DNA from: Acidovorax sp. RAC01
GTDB taxonomy: Bacteria; Pseudomonadota; Gammaproteobacteria; Burkholderiales; Burkholderiaceae_C
Reading direction: 5' to 3'
Assembly: GCF_001714725.1 (NCBI RefSeq)
Contig: NZ_CP016447.1
Coordinates: 948,501 to 1,012,500 of the forward strand
Length of the DNA stretch: 64,000 nucleotides
In this document: piece after piece, positions 17,483 through 28,741 of the stretch
Numbering within the stretch: the first letter of the stretch is position 1
Layout: each line of letters starts with the position of its first letter
Notes under the pieces: model-generated
Database searches by the model: none
What the model was told of the DNA's origin: nothing
Seen by the model: only the letters and a program-made list of their open reading frames with translations
Made by a program: the position numbers and the translations under genes

Positions 17483-18265
17483 TCAGCTCAACCAGTTGGG
17501 CTTGCGCTTGTTCAAAAAGGACTGCACGCCCTCCTTGCCCTCGTCGCTGGCACGGATTTCGGCGATGCCTTGCACCGTGGCGGCGATGAGGCCCGCGTTG
17601 ATCTCGCGCTCGGCCACATCGATGACCAGTTTCTTGCACATGCGCACCGCGTTGGGGCTGGCAGTAGTCAGGGCCTTGAGCAGTTCATCCACCTTGGCGT
17701 CGAGCTGGTCAGCGGCCACGACCTCATGCACAAAGCCAATGCGCAAGGCTTCGGCCGCGCCAAAACGCTCGGCTGTGAGGAAGTACCGGTGCGCAGCGCG
17801 TGCGCCCATGGCACGGATCACATACGGGCTGATGGTGGCGGGGATGAGGCCCAGCTTCACCTCGCTGAGGCAAAAGCCCGCCGTGTCCACCGCCACCGCC
17901 ATGTCGCACGCAGCGACCAGGCCCATACCGCCGGCGTACACATCGCCCTGCACACGTGCCACCGTGGGCTTGGGGCACTCGTAGATCACACGCAGCATCT
18001 CGGCCAGCTTGCCCGCGTCGGCGATGTTTTCATCGCGCGTGTAGTCCGCCATGCGGCGCATCCAGTTGAGGTTGGCACCGGCGCAAAACGCCGGGCCCTC
18101 CGCGGCCAGCACCACGGCACGCACATCGGCGCGGCTGCCCACCTCGGTGAAGGCTGCGGTGATCTCGGCAATGACTTCGTCGCTGAAGGCGTTGCGGATG
18201 TCAGGCTGCGTGAGCGTGATGCGCGCCACGGCGCCTTCGTAGGTGATCTGGAGGTTGGTGGTCAT
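17483..18265 (-). CDS. liuC: Enoyl-CoA hydratase/isomerase family, probable methylglutaconyl-CoA hydratase
   Basis: A 260-aa crotonase-fold enzyme. The oxyanion-hole regions are GPAFCAGANLNWMRRM and VQGDVYAGGMGLVAACDMAV, and the catalytic-acid region is SEVKLGLIPATISPYV. The ANLNWM wording is typical of 3-methylglutaconyl-CoA hydratase. Its position between mccB and mccA supports the hydration step that makes HMG-CoA. The ATG overlaps the stop of the DinB gene, giving translational coupling. Confidence 0.9.
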   Translation of the reverse strand: MTTNLQITYEGAVARITLTQPDIRNAFSDEVIAEITAAFTEVGSRADVRAVVLAAEGPAFCAGANLNWMRRMADYTRDENIADAGKLAEMLRVIYECPKPTVARVQGDVYAGGMGLVAACDMAVAVDTAGFCLSEVKLGLIPATISPYVIRAMGARAAHRYFLTAERFGAAEALRIGFVHEVVAADQLDAKVDELLKALTTASPNAVRMCKKLVIDVAEREINAGLIAATVQGIAEIRASDEGKEGVQSFLNKRKPNWLS

Positions 18266-18780
18266 GGCTTGGGGGTGGCCTGTTGGGCCTGCAGAAAATA
18301 GACAAGGTCCAGTTCAGGGCACGGCTGTCCAAGGGCCGTCAAGGCAGCCGTGATCTGCCCGCGATGGTGGGAGCCGTGGTTGAACACATGTGCCAGCGTG
18401 GCCGCAAATGGCAGCGACGCAGCCGTGCCGCGCATGGTGGTGTAGTCCAGCGTGCCATCCCAGCGCTCCGGGGGCCAGCCGGCAATCAAGGGCCGCCAGC
18501 GTGCAGCCCCGTCGCGCAATCTCTGTGCAAGCTGCAGGCGGTCCGGTTCTACCTCGGCATCCAGTGCCACGCGTGGCGAAGTGCCTTCGGCAAACCGCAC
18601 AAACCACAGCAGATGCTCGCCCACCAGCAGGTGGTTGAGCGTGCGGTGGATGCTGCGAAAGAACAGGCCCATATCGCGGCGATAGTCGTCATCGGGCACT
18701 GCGCCCACAGCGCCGAGCAGGCGGTCGGTGGCCCACTCGTTGTAGCTAGCCAGCACGCCAAAGTGTTGCGTCGGGTTCAT
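18262..18780 (-). CDS. DinB-family putative metalloprotein
   Basis: A 172-aa four-helix-bundle protein of the DinB/YfiT group. HFGVLASYNEWATDRLL is the family start, and HRTLNHLLVGEHLLW and HVFNHGSHHRGQITAAL supply the conserved histidines likely to bind a metal. Relatives act as thiol-dependent transferases or are uncharacterised. It overlaps by ATGA both the hydratase downstream and the hydrolase upstream, so it is an integral part of the operon. Confidence 0.87.
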   Translation of the reverse strand: MNPTQHFGVLASYNEWATDRLLGAVGAVPDDDYRRDMGLFFRSIHRTLNHLLVGEHLLWFVRFAEGTSPRVALDAEVEPDRLQLAQRLRDGAARWRPLIAGWPPERWDGTLDYTTMRGTAASLPFAATLAHVFNHGSHHRGQITAALTALGQPCPELDLVYFLQAQQATPKP

Positions 18781-19682
18781 GGTGCGACTCCGTTGCCCAG
18801 CACGCGGTGCCAGAAGGATTGCAGGGCTGCCAGCGATTGCACACGCGCCTGCGGGTTGCCGCCCTGGTGCACACCCTGGGCCGAGGTGCCGTTGGGCACA
18901 TCGCCGCGCAGGCGCACAGGCGCGGTGCCATCAAAGCCGTGGTAGCTGCCCTCGTACACGTGCACCGTCACGTCGCTGCCCGCACGGGCCTGGAGCGTTG
19001 CGGCCCAGTCCGCGCAGGGCTGTGCGGGGGTCCAGTCATCCAGTGCACCCAGTTGCATCAGCAGGGGCACGCCTTCGATCTCTGCCTTGCGCTTGAGCAG
19101 GGGGACGCAGCCCGGGTAAAACACTGCGGCGCCCGCCAGCGCGGGCTCGCCTGCCTGCGGGTGGGTGCGGCGCTGCTCCAGCAGGTGGAGCACGGTCGTG
19201 CCACCATTGGACCAGCCCAGCACGCCGATGTGCCGCGCGTCCACGCCCGGCTGTGCGCCCAGCCACACCAGCGCGGCGCGGGCGTCCTGCACGCGGTCGT
19301 TCACGCCCACGCTGCGGTCGCTGTAACGGGTCTGGCACACATCGCGCAGCCCGCGCGAGCCAAAGCTGTCGGGCATCAGCACGGCATAGCCTGCAGCGTG
19401 CAGGCTGTTGGCCGTCTCGCGGTAGCGCGATGACAGCGCGCCGCCCTTGGCATACAGGCCACCGCAACCGTGCAATGCCAGCACCGCCGGCCGGGCGGGC
19501 TGCCCAAGCTGAGCAGCCGCGGGCAACCAGTGCGCGCGCAACACCATGCCCGATGGCAGGGGCAGCTCCACACGCTGCATGTCGGGCGCAGCCTGCGCCA
19601 GCGCGGAGCCCAACAGCGCCGCAGCACAAAGCAGTACGCGCAACAGGCGTCGGGCAGGGTGAAAGCGGGCAACGCGGTGCAT
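18777..19682 (-). CDS. Exported dienelactone hydrolase-like alpha/beta hydrolase
   Basis: A 301-aa alpha/beta hydrolase with an N-terminal signal peptide ending ALAQAAP at about residue 33, so probably periplasmic. The nucleophile elbow is GWSNGG, the oxyanion region is VLALHGCGGLYAK, and the His of the triad is probably in YEGSYHGFDG. The ORF overlaps the DinB gene by four bases and begins 18 bp after mccB. An exported hydrolase inside an acyl-CoA operon is unexpected; it may release a leucine-derived or terpenoid acid from an ester outside the cytoplasm, but this is a guess. Confidence 0.83.
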   Translation of the reverse strand: MHRVARFHPARRLLRVLLCAAALLGSALAQAAPDMQRVELPLPSGMVLRAHWLPAAAQLGQPARPAVLALHGCGGLYAKGGALSSRYRETANSLHAAGYAVLMPDSFGSRGLRDVCQTRYSDRSVGVNDRVQDARAALVWLGAQPGVDARHIGVLGWSNGGTTVLHLLEQRRTHPQAGEPALAGAAVFYPGCVPLLKRKAEIEGVPLLMQLGALDDWTPAQPCADWAATLQARAGSDVTVHVYEGSYHGFDGTAPVRLRGDVPNGTSAQGVHQGGNPQARVQSLAALQSFWHRVLGNGVAP

Positions 19683-19700
19683 GGCAGTGGGCTCAGGCCA

Positions 19701-21308
19701 TCACATGCGGAACAGGCCGAACCTGGTGTCTTCGATCGGCGCATTGCGCGTGGCGGCCAGCCCCAGCGCCAGCACGCGGCGGGTGTCGGCGGGGTCAATG
19801 ACGCCGTCGTCCCACAGGCGGGCGGTGGCGTAGTAGGGGTGGCCCTGGTCTTCGTACTGGCGGCGGATGGGGGCCTTGAAGGCTTCTTCTTCCTCCATGC
19901 TCCACTGCCCACCCTTGGCCTCGATGCCGTCGCGCTTGACCGTGGCCAGCACGCCCGCCGCCTGGTCGCCGCCCATGACGCTGATGCGCGCGTTGGGCCA
20001 CATCCACAGGAAGCGGGGGCTGTAGGCCCGGCCGCACATGCCGTAGTTGCCCGCGCCAAAACTGCCGCCGATGATGATGGTGAACTTGGGCACGCTGGCC
20101 GTGGCCACGGCCGTCACCATCTTGGCGCCGTTGCGGGCAATGCCTTCGTTTTCGTACTTGCGGCCCACCATGAAGCCGGTGATGTTCTGCAGGAACACCA
20201 GCGGGATCTTGCGCTGGCAGCACAGCTCGATGAAGTGCGCGCCTTTCAGGGCCGATTCGCTGAACAGGATGCCGTTGTTGGCGATGATGCCAACCATCAT
20301 CCCTTCGATGCGCGCGAAGCCCGTGACCAGCGTGGTCCCGTAGCGCGCCTTGAACTCGTCGAACTCGCTGCCATCGACGATGCGGGCAATGATCTCGCGC
20401 ACATCAAAGGGCTTGCGCGTGTCCACCGGGATCACGCCATACAGCTCTTCTGCTGCAAATTTAGGAGCTTCCGGGGCAGTATCTGCAAGCGCTACCGCCT
20501 TTTTTTTATTCAAATTGCGCACTGCGTTGCGCGCCAGCTGCAGCGCATGCATGTCGTTTTGCGCCAGGTGGTCGGCCACACCCGACAGGCGCGTGTGCAC
20601 ATCGCCACCGCCCAGGTCTTCGGCCGTGACGACCTCGCCCGTGGCGGCCTTGACCAGCGGCGGGCCACCCAGAAAGATCGTGCCCTGGTTCTTGACGATG
20701 ATGGACTCGTCGCTCATCGCGGGTACATACGCACCGCCCGCCGTGCACGATCCCATGACCACGGCGATCTGCGAGATGCCCATGGCGCTCATGTTGGCCT
20801 GGTTGAAGAAGATGCGGCCGAAGTGGTCGCGGTCGGGGAACACCTCGTCCTGATTGGGCAGGTTGGCGCCGCCCGAGTCCACCAGGTAGATGCAGGGCAG
20901 GTGGTTCTGCTGCGCTACTTCTTGCGCGCGCAGGTGCTTCTTGACGGTGAGCGGGTAGTAGGTGCCCCCCTTCACCGTGGCGTCGTTGCACACGATCATG
21001 CAGTCCACGCCGCTCACGCGGCCGATACCCGCGATGAGCCCCGCGCTGGGCGCGTCGCTGTTGTACATGTTCAGCGCAGCCAGCGGCGCGAGTTCGAGGA
21101 ACGGCGTGCCCGGGTCCAGCAGCATCTGCACGCGCTCACGCGGCAGCAGCTTGCCGCGTGCGGTGTGCTTGGCGCGGGCGGCCTCGCCGCCGCCCTGGGC
21201 CACCTTGTCGAGCTGGGCGCGCAGGTCATCCACCAGCGTGCGCATGGCGGCGGCATTGGCCAGAAAATCCGCCGAGCGGGCGTTGAGTTGGGTGTCGAGA
21301 ATGGTCAT
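19701..21308 (-). CDS. mccB: 3-methylcrotonyl-CoA carboxylase carboxyltransferase beta subunit
   Basis: A 535-aa carboxyltransferase that moves CO2 from biotin to the acyl-CoA. Family motifs include [48 protein letters not shown], and the C-terminal [16 protein letters not shown] with MGGDQAAGV. These match MccB/LiuB rather than the propionyl enzyme. Around 20455-20517 the gene has an AT-rich stretch ([18 protein letters not shown]) that looks like an in-frame insertion compared with the usual linker. It is followed 18 bp later by the exported hydrolase. Confidence 0.95.
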   Translation of the reverse strand: MTILDTQLNARSADFLANAAAMRTLVDDLRAQLDKVAQGGGEAARAKHTARGKLLPRERVQMLLDPGTPFLELAPLAALNMYNSDAPSAGLIAGIGRVSGVDCMIVCNDATVKGGTYYPLTVKKHLRAQEVAQQNHLPCIYLVDSGGANLPNQDEVFPDRDHFGRIFFNQANMSAMGISQIAVVMGSCTAGGAYVPAMSDESIIVKNQGTIFLGGPPLVKAATGEVVTAEDLGGGDVHTRLSGVADHLAQNDMHALQLARNAVRNLNKKKAVALADTAPEAPKFAAEELYGVIPVDTRKPFDVREIIARIVDGSEFDEFKARYGTTLVTGFARIEGMMVGIIANNGILFSESALKGAHFIELCCQRKIPLVFLQNITGFMVGRKYENEGIARNGAKMVTAVATASVPKFTIIIGGSFGAGNYGMCGRAYSPRFLWMWPNARISVMGGDQAAGVLATVKRDGIEAKGGQWSMEEEEAFKAPIRRQYEDQGHPYYATARLWDDGVIDPADTRRVLALGLAATRNAPIEDTRFGLFRM

Positions 21309-21321
21309 ACGTGTGGCTCTC

Positions 21322-23052
<1,731 letters not shown>

Positions 23053-23150
23053 GGGGGTTGTCTCCTTGGCTTTGCCATCCGGCCCGGCCACGGGGGTCTT
23101 GGGCGTCGGTTTGCAAGCATAGAAGCCTGCACCCCGGAGGGGTTGCCACA
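23053..23150. promoter_or_regulatory. Divergent promoter region between acyl-CoA ligase and AraC regulator
   Basis: The 98 bp between two divergent start codons must hold both promoters and probably the AraC-type operator. I see the two ribosome sites (AAGGAGA for the ligase, GGAGG for the regulator) but no clear operator repeat. Confidence 0.5.
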
Positions 23151-24299
23151 ATGGTTGCAAATCGTGCCACGGCTGGCACACTCTGCGGCGTGACACCGCC
23201 CGCCCCGCTCCACGCCCACCTGCCCTCACCCTCGGCCGCCACTGCAGGCCCAGCGGCCACACCTGCCACACCTGCGGCCACGCCCATAGCCTTCGTTCGG
23301 GCTATTGCCCTCGCCTACACACAGCGCGGCCTGAGCCCCGCACGCGCCCTGGCCCAGGCACAAATCGCGCCGCAGCTGCTGCAAGACGACAGCGCCCGCA
23401 TCACCGCCTGGCAGATGGAGCAGATCTCCGACGCCGCCATGCAGGAGCTGGACGACGAAGCCCTGGGCTGGTTCAGCCGCCGGCTGCCCTGGGGCAGCTA
23501 CGGCATGCTGGCGCGCGCATCCATCAGCTCTCCCACGCTGCAGGTGGCCCTGGCCCGCTGGTGCCGCCACCACGGCCTGCTGGCGGACGACATTGCCCTG
23601 CACCTCACCACCACCGGCTACACCGCCACCCTGGCGATTACCGAGGCCCGCGACCTGGGCGCGCTCCGCGAGTTCTGCCTGGTGTCTGTATTGCGCAATG
23701 CGCACGGGCTGGCCTGCTGGATGGTGGACTCGCGCATCCCCCTCATCGCCGCCGAGTTTGCGTTTGCCGCGCCACCCCATGCCGATGCGTACGCCGTGCT
23801 GTTCCGCAGCCCGGCCACCTTCAACGCGCCGCGCACCGCCCTGCACTTCGACGCCCGCTACCTGCACCTGCCGCTGCGCCGCGACGAACAGGCCCTGCGC
23901 CAGATGCTGCAGCACGCCCTGCCCCTGACCGTGCTGCACTACCGCCGCGACCGCCTGCTGGTGCAGCGCGTGCGCCAGCTGCTGGCGGTGCCGCTGCCAG
24001 GCCAGCCCGCGCACGCCCTGCCGCAGCACAGCGCCGAAACACTGGCTGCGCTGCTGCATGTGTCGCCGCGCACGCTGCACCGGCAGTTGAAGGAAGAAGG
24101 CGCCACGCTGCAGGGGCTGAAGGATGAGGTGCGCCGCACCCGCGCGGTGGAGCTGCTGCACCGCACGCAACGACCCATCAAGCAGGTGGCCGAGGCGGCA
24201 GGGTTTGAGAACGAGAAGAGTTTTATCCGGGCGTTCCGGGGGTGGACGGGGCAGTCGCCGGCGGAATTTCGGAGGGACCGGGAGACAATTCCTAGATGA
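23151..24299 (+). CDS. AraC-family regulator with arabinose-binding-like N-domain
   Basis: A 382-aa regulator. After a low-complexity Ala/Pro/Thr leader, an N-terminal ligand domain of the OruR/ArgR type ([17 protein letters not shown] to about residue 230) is followed by a C-terminal AraC DNA-binding domain with [20 protein letters not shown] and [20 protein letters not shown]. The ATG at 23151 has GGAGG upstream. It is divergent from the acyl-CoA ligase and is the natural candidate to control the mcc operon. Its stop overlaps the ATG of the DUF4238 gene. Confidence 0.88.
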   Translation: MVANRATAGTLCGVTPPAPLHAHLPSPSAATAGPAATPATPAATPIAFVRAIALAYTQRGLSPARALAQAQIAPQLLQDDSARITAWQMEQISDAAMQELDDEALGWFSRRLPWGSYGMLARASISSPTLQVALARWCRHHGLLADDIALHLTTTGYTATLAITEARDLGALREFCLVSVLRNAHGLACWMVDSRIPLIAAEFAFAAPPHADAYAVLFRSPATFNAPRTALHFDARYLHLPLRRDEQALRQMLQHALPLTVLHYRRDRLLVQRVRQLLAVPLPGQPAHALPQHSAETLAALLHVSPRTLHRQLKEEGATLQGLKDEVRRTRAVELLHRTQRPIKQVAEAAGFENEKSFIRAFRGWTGQSPAEFRRDRETIPR

Positions 24300-25131
24300 C
24301 TGATTCTCGCAATCATCACTTCATACCCCAAGGCTACTTGCGCGGCTTCGGCTCGAAGCGCGGCAAGCACCACATGGTGATAGTCCACGATCTCAATGAC
24401 AAAAAAACTTACGAAACTAACACGCGCAACGTCTGCGCTCAGCGCGATTTCATGCGATTCGAATTCAACGATCGCGCGCCTGACTGGCTTGAGACCGAAT
24501 TTGGAAAACTCGAATCGAGGTCAGTAACGGCAATACGCGAAGTGGTGTCTTCAGGGATATTTGACGGCGAAAACAAGGACTACATACTCAACCTGATGGC
24601 ACTGCTCGCAGTGCGCTCGCCCGAGCAACGGGAAAACATGCGGGAATTTCAAGCGCGCGTGGCGCAGCGCATGATGGACTTGGTGCTCTCGAAGAAAGAG
24701 CACTGGGAATCTCAAATGGAGGAGATGAAAGAAAAAACTGGCAAGTCATCTCTAGTGACGTACGAGGAAGCAAAAAACTTCCACATGCGAGGCGAATACA
24801 AAATCGAGGTCGCACGCGAACGCCATATTCAAACGGAGATCGGTCTGCATCACACAGTGTTGCAATTGCTTGGCCAGCGGAAGTGGACCTTGTACATCGT
24901 GTCCGGAGACTATGGCGAATTTATCACTACAAATCGACCTGTCGTTATCGCTTACATCAATCCCGAAAGCGTGCCATTGCTCCTGCGACACAGCCCAGGC
25001 TTTGGCCTCAAAAACACTGAAATCTATTTTCCACTGACAAGTCGCGCGCTCCTGATAGGTCGTTGGACTTGACCTGCCCCCTTCCAGCCGTACCAGTCTG
25101 AAGTTAGTGAAGTCCGTCAACCACCAGGAGA

Positions 25132-25407
25132 ATGACGGACATGAAGAAGAGCAGATTCAGCGAGGAACAGATCATCGGGTTCCTTAGGCAGGCCGAAGCA
25201 GGCATGCCGATCAAGGAGCTGTGCCGCAACGGCGGCTTCAGCGATGCGACGTTCTATAAGTGGCGCGCCAAGTTCGGCGGTATGCAGGTCTCGGAGGCCC
25301 AGCGCCTGCGTGAGCTCGAATCCGAGAACGCCAAACTCAAGCGGCTGCTGGCCGAGGCCCACCTCGACATGCACGCGCTCAAGAGCGTTCTTGGGGTAAA
25401 GCGCTAG
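25132..25407 (+). CDS. IS3-family OrfA, outer IS copy 1
   Basis: A 91-aa transposase DNA-binding subunit. It has a helix-turn-helix (FSEEQIIGFLRQAEAG then IKELCRNGGFSDATFYKWRA) and a leucine-zipper-like segment (RLRELESENAKLKRLLAEA). AGGAG precedes the ATG. It is intact and identical in protein sequence to the copy at 61353-61628. Confidence 0.95.
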   Translation: MTDMKKSRFSEEQIIGFLRQAEAGMPIKELCRNGGFSDATFYKWRAKFGGMQVSEAQRLRELESENAKLKRLLAEAHLDMHALKSVLGVKR

Positions 25408-25617
25408 CCCCACAGGCCAGGCGCGAGGCGATCCGGATCATGGTCAGCGAGCACCATTTGTCTGAACGCCGCGCGTGCCGTCTTGTGGGGCTCTCCCGCG
25501 ACAGCTACCGACATCCACCAACGGCCGACCAGGCCACGCTGGATCTGCACGAGAAGATCGTGGAGATCGCGCATGTGCGTCGGCGCTTTTGTATTGACCC
25601 AGCGGTTTCTGCGCAGG

Positions 25618-26439
25618 TCAGGCTGCTAAAGCATAAGCCTCAGCGGGGGTCTTCATGGCCAGCGCCTGGTGTGGGCGCCGGTGGTTGTAAAAGCTGATCC
25701 AGTCTGCGATCACGCGACTGGCGTGCTGCAGGGTTTCAAATCGGTGGCGGTGAACGCACTGCTCTTTGAGCGTTCTGATCACGCGCTCGACCATGCCGTT
25801 CTGCTCGGGGCTGTACGGGGTGATGAACTCCTGCTGTAGCCCGTAGCTTTTGACCAGTGCCGTGTAGCTGCGGCTGGTGAACACCAAACCGTTATCCGAT
25901 CTCAACAGGAACGGTTGCTTGACCTTACCCAAGCAACCGTACCGGGCGATCAAGGCTTGCTCCAACGCGGCCTCGGCCGTCTTGGAGCGGCCGCTGCGGC
26001 TGAGGTGCCAACCCAGTAATTCGCGGCTGTAGCAGTCGATTACCAGGGCCAGCGAAGCCCAGCCATCACGCCCTGCCCATACACGGCACAGGTCTGTGGC
26101 CCAGCGTTCATCCGGCGCCTTGGCAACGGATGGCAGAGCCTGAATGCGAGGCCTGAAGCCCACAGGTCGTTTGCGAACCTGCCAGCCCTTGAGCTGAAAG
26201 ATGCGCTGCACGGTGTTCTTGTTGAATCCCAGCAGATGCGCCACCGTCCGATACCCGAACGATGGGTTCGCCTCGATCATGGCCTTGATCGGCTTGACCA
26301 GATGATCCTGCACCTTCGGCGCAGTTTTGACGCTGCGGTAATACACCGTGCGCCGCGGCATCTCGAACCACTGACACAGCTTGACCAGGCTGACTTTGAC
26401 TCCGTCTTGTGCCAATCCCTGCTGAAGGCTGAGGATCAT
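25618..26439 (-). CDS. IS3-family OrfB transposase, inner IS copy 1
   Basis: A 273-aa DDE integrase-fold transposase. HTH_21-like region SFGYRTVAHLLGFNKNTVQR, first Asp in WATDLCRVW, second in LRSDNGLVFTSRSY, Glu in SPEQNGMVERVIRTLKEQ. Its ATG overlaps the orfA stop (ATGA). It looks intact and potentially active. Confidence 0.95.
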   Translation of the reverse strand: MILSLQQGLAQDGVKVSLVKLCQWFEMPRRTVYYRSVKTAPKVQDHLVKPIKAMIEANPSFGYRTVAHLLGFNKNTVQRIFQLKGWQVRKRPVGFRPRIQALPSVAKAPDERWATDLCRVWAGRDGWASLALVIDCYSRELLGWHLSRSGRSKTAEAALEQALIARYGCLGKVKQPFLLRSDNGLVFTSRSYTALVKSYGLQQEFITPYSPEQNGMVERVIRTLKEQCVHRHRFETLQHASRVIADWISFYNHRRPHQALAMKTPAEAYALAA

Positions 26440-26753
26440 TTCTCGTCCTCGTTGCCCAGCAGGGAAGCCAGCTTTTTTCTGGCACGCAGCTCCAGCATGG
26501 CTTCGCCGTAGGCCTGCTGCAAGTCACTGAGCTGGCGCTCGTACTGCTCTTTGACTTCCAGGGGCTTGGTTCGCAGAGCGTTCTCCATGCCCTTCTTGCC
26601 ATCGTCGACCCACTGCTCTACCTCAGAAGGGTTGAGGTCATAGGTCCGGCTGGCTTCCGACACGGTCGTCTTGCCTTGAATGATGTCCAGAACCAGGGCC
26701 GTCTTACGCTTGGCCGTCCAGCGCTTGATGTCGTCTTCCATCAGGGTGCTCAT
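26436..26753 (-). CDS. IS3-family OrfA (DUF1153-like), inner IS copy 1
   Basis: A 105-aa helix-turn-helix subunit with IKRWTAKRKTALVLDIIQGK and VSEASRTYDLNPSEVEQWVD. I start at MSTLMEDD, with AAGGAAACGACG upstream, rather than the upstream GTG. The C-terminus LRARKKLASLLGNEDEK overlaps the start of orfB. Confidence 0.9.
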   Translation of the reverse strand: MSTLMEDDIKRWTAKRKTALVLDIIQGKTTVSEASRTYDLNPSEVEQWVDDGKKGMENALRTKPLEVKEQYERQLSDLQQAYGEAMLELRARKKLASLLGNEDEK

Positions 26754-27431
26754 CGTCGTTTCCTTCAACGTTAACACCTGTGCAGGAATTCACTGGGTCA
26801 ATACACTTTGGCTATCGGCGAATCCACGATCTGCTGCGCCCGCAGTTTCCCGGCGTCAACCACAAGCGGGTGTACCGCCTTTACCGGCAAGCCAATCTGG
26901 CTGTACGCCGGCGCAAGAAGAGCAAGCGGCCTATCAATGAGCGTGTGCCGCTGCAGCTGGCACGCACGGTCAACGAGGTGTGGAGCATGGATTTCGTGAG
27001 CGACAGCCTCTCGGGTGGGCGGCGCCTGAAGTACCTCACGGTCGCTGACGACTTCAGCCACGAGAGTGTGGACATCGTGGTGGACTTCGGCATCTCGGGC
27101 CAGTACGTCACCCGCGTTCTGGACCGGGCAGCGCTGTTCCGTGGGTATCCTCAGGCGGTGCGAACCGACAACGGCCCGGAGTTCACAAGCAGGGCATTCA
27201 TGGCCTGGGCGCAAGCGCATGGAATTCGCCACATCCTGATCCAGCCGGGGCGCCCGATGCAGAACGGCTACATCGAGAGCTTCAATGGCAAGTTCCGCGA
27301 TGAGCATCTCAACGAGTGCTGGTTCCAAACCTTGCATCAGGCCAGGATGGCGGTGGCGGTCTGGCGCACGGACTACAACGAAGTCAGGCCGCACAGCAGC
27401 TTAGGGCGCATGCCACCGGCTCGTTTCGCCC

Positions 27432-27463
27432 AGCTGCATCGCCAGCGCGCTGGCGATGCAGCT
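27432..27463. repeat. Perfect 32-bp palindrome near the end of outer IS copy 1
   Basis: Two 16-nt arms, AGCTGCATCGCCAGCG and CGCTGGCGATGCAGCT, form a perfect palindrome inside the last codons of orfB. The same sequence is in copy 2 at 59297-59328. It could fold as a cruciform or as an RNA hairpin blocking transcription into or out of the element. Confidence 0.85.
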
Positions 27464-27883
27464 CAACACCCTTCAACTCAAAAACAAATCGATTAACCTT
27501 GAACCCGGACTTCCACTTTTGATTGGTACGGCTGCAGGGGGCAGGTCAGACTGGAAATGAGGCGACAGTCAACCCAGCAAATCAGCCGTTCATAGGGGTG
27601 ATGAACAACCAAATGATTCAGCACTCGTATGGGCTGGCTATTTCTTCGTGCCGCACAGTGCTCTACCACGACCCCCTACTTCGCCTTAGATACGATGACC
27701 AATTGATCAACAGATTCACAACTCCCCCAAGTGCGGAAGAGATAGCACAATTCAAAGCCAGTCACGGAATCGCAGACATTTCGGAAGCTAGTCAGGCAGA
27801 TTGATCGAACGCCAGCTAGAACCATAAGTTGCTTGCCTACTGATCACGCTGAAACTAGACAACGACGTCACTCCGGTGCCCCC

Positions 27884-28552
27884 ATGCTCCACCTCCACCA
27901 CTGCATCAGCGCCCGCTCCTTCCGCCCCCTGTGGATGCTCGAAGAGCTGCAGCTCCCCTACCAGCTCCACATGCTGCCCTTCCCACCGCGCGCCAAGGCC
28001 CGGTGGTTTCTGGACGAAAACCCGCTGGGCACGGTGCCGCTGCTGGTGCAGGGCGATGTGCACATGACCGAATCGGCGGCCATCTGCCAGTACCTGGCCG
28101 CCACGCACCCCGATGCGGGGCTGGATGTGGCGCCCACGCACCCGGCGTATGGCGCATACCTGAACTGGCTGCACATGAGCGATGCCACGCTGACCTTTCC
28201 GCAGACGCTGGTGCTGCGCTATGGCCGCTTTGAGCCGGCAGAGCGGCAGCAGCCGCAGGTGGTGGCGGATTACAGCCGCTGGTTTCTGGCACGGTTGCGG
28301 GCGGTGGAGACCGCGCTGCAGCGGGGCGAGCACCTGTGCGCGGGCCGATTCACGGCGGCGGATGTGGCGGTGGGTTATGCGCTGCTGCTGGCGCAGCACC
28401 TCACGCTCAACGAACAGTTCGGCCCGGCCACGCAGGCCTACTGGCAGCGGCTGCAGCAGCGGCCCGGCTACCAGCGGGCGATGGCGGCGCAGTTGCAGGC
28501 GGCAGAAGAGCAGGGTGTGCCGGACACCCCGGCGCCTGATGTGCGGCCCTGA
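27884..28552 (+). CDS. Glutathione S-transferase family protein
   Basis: A 222-aa GST. The thioredoxin-like N-domain has SARSFRPLWMLEELQLPY, the cis-Pro segment LGTVPLLV and the glutathione-contact MTESAAICQYLA; the helical C-domain has AGRFTAADVAVGYALLLAQ. I chose the ATG at 27884 over one 51 bases upstream because the fold begins immediately. It follows the split DUF4238 gene. The substrate is not predictable. Confidence 0.88.
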   Translation: MLHLHHCISARSFRPLWMLEELQLPYQLHMLPFPPRAKARWFLDENPLGTVPLLVQGDVHMTESAAICQYLAATHPDAGLDVAPTHPAYGAYLNWLHMSDATLTFPQTLVLRYGRFEPAERQQPQVVADYSRWFLARLRAVETALQRGEHLCAGRFTAADVAVGYALLLAQHLTLNEQFGPATQAYWQRLQQRPGYQRAMAAQLQAAEEQGVPDTPAPDVRP

Positions 28553-28616
28553 GTGGCAGGCGCGCGTGGTGCATGCGGCGTTTTCACGCCCGCTCTCGGG
28601 TTGCCATTCCCCACAC

Positions 28617-28675
28617 CGTTCGGGCTGAGCCTGTCGAAGCCTTGCGCTGCGCTTCGACAGGCTCAGCGTGAACGG
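28617..28675. repeat. GAGCCTGTCGAA-type inverted repeat between GST and patatin genes
   Basis: Arms GCTGAGCCTGTCGAAG and CTTCGACAGGCTCAGC pair perfectly over 16 bp, bordered by CCGTTCG and GTGAACGG. It is the same family as the repeat inside uvrA (334-393). It lies between convergent genes, where it may act as a bidirectional terminator. Confidence 0.85.
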
Positions 28676-28741
28676 TTTTGGGTGAAAGGGCTGACCCTTG
28701 CCCTGCCTGGCGCGAACACCCGTTCAGCACCACACCCCCCA

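Larger units (their letters stand above)
25590..26805 (-). mobile_element. Second IS3-family element (1216 bp) nested in outer IS copy 1
   Basis: The ends TGTATTGACCCAGCGG and TGTATTGACCCAGTGA (as inverted repeats) delimit 1216 bp. A CTTT duplication is at 25586-25589 and 26806-26809. It carries orfA and orfB on the minus strand, antisense to the host IS. Its size and its proteins are the same as those of the copy at 59507-60722. Confidence 0.93.
25440..27496 (+). pseudogene. IS3-family OrfB transposase, outer IS copy 1, disrupted
   Basis: The DDE transposase of the outer element. The 5' part (25440-25589) ends at RRRF and the 3' part (26810-27496) resumes at GYRRIHDLL. The inner element sits between them, flanked by CTTT on both sides. 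The catalytic residues lie in the 3' part (WSMDF, VRTDNGPEF, NGYIESFNGKFRDE). Before insertion it would be about 278 aa. Confidence 0.92.
25070..27548 (+). mobile_element. IS3-family (IS407-group-like) element, copy 1, carrying a second insertion sequence
   Basis: The termini TGACCTGCCCCCTTCCAGCC and (reverse complement of the right end) TGACCTGCCCCCTGCAGCC form the inverted repeat. A GACT target duplication flanks it. Without the inner element the IS would be 1259 bp, with orfA and orfB of the IS3 type in a -1 frame relation. The outer element is inactivated because the inner one (25590-26805) interrupts orfB after 50 codons. The name IS407-like is based on terminal sequence, 4-bp duplication and transposase wording. 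Confidence 0.92.
24296..27804 (+). pseudogene. DUF4238 protein gene split by a nested insertion sequence
   Basis: The N-terminal 258 codons (24296-25069) begin HHFIPQGYLRGFGSKRG, the DUF4238 hallmark. The rest (27553-27804) encodes a tail with NPANQPFIGVMNNQMIQHSY. Between them lies the 2479-bp element flanked by GACT at 25066-25069 and 27549-27552. Removing the element and one GACT restores a single frame (LIGRWTGNEATV) of about 342 codons, so the gene was intact before insertion. Lower GC than its neighbours suggests recent acquisition. DUF4238 proteins have unknown function and often lie in accessory regions. The start overlaps the AraC stop by ATGA. Confidence 0.9.

Noticed and set aside
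14834-18301. A 1155-codon plus-strand open frame
   Set aside because: It is antisense to mccA, DUF4126 and the hydratase, whose motifs are unmistakable. Long antisense frames are common in high-GC DNA, and its composition (His/Arg/Gly-rich) is typical of such shadows.
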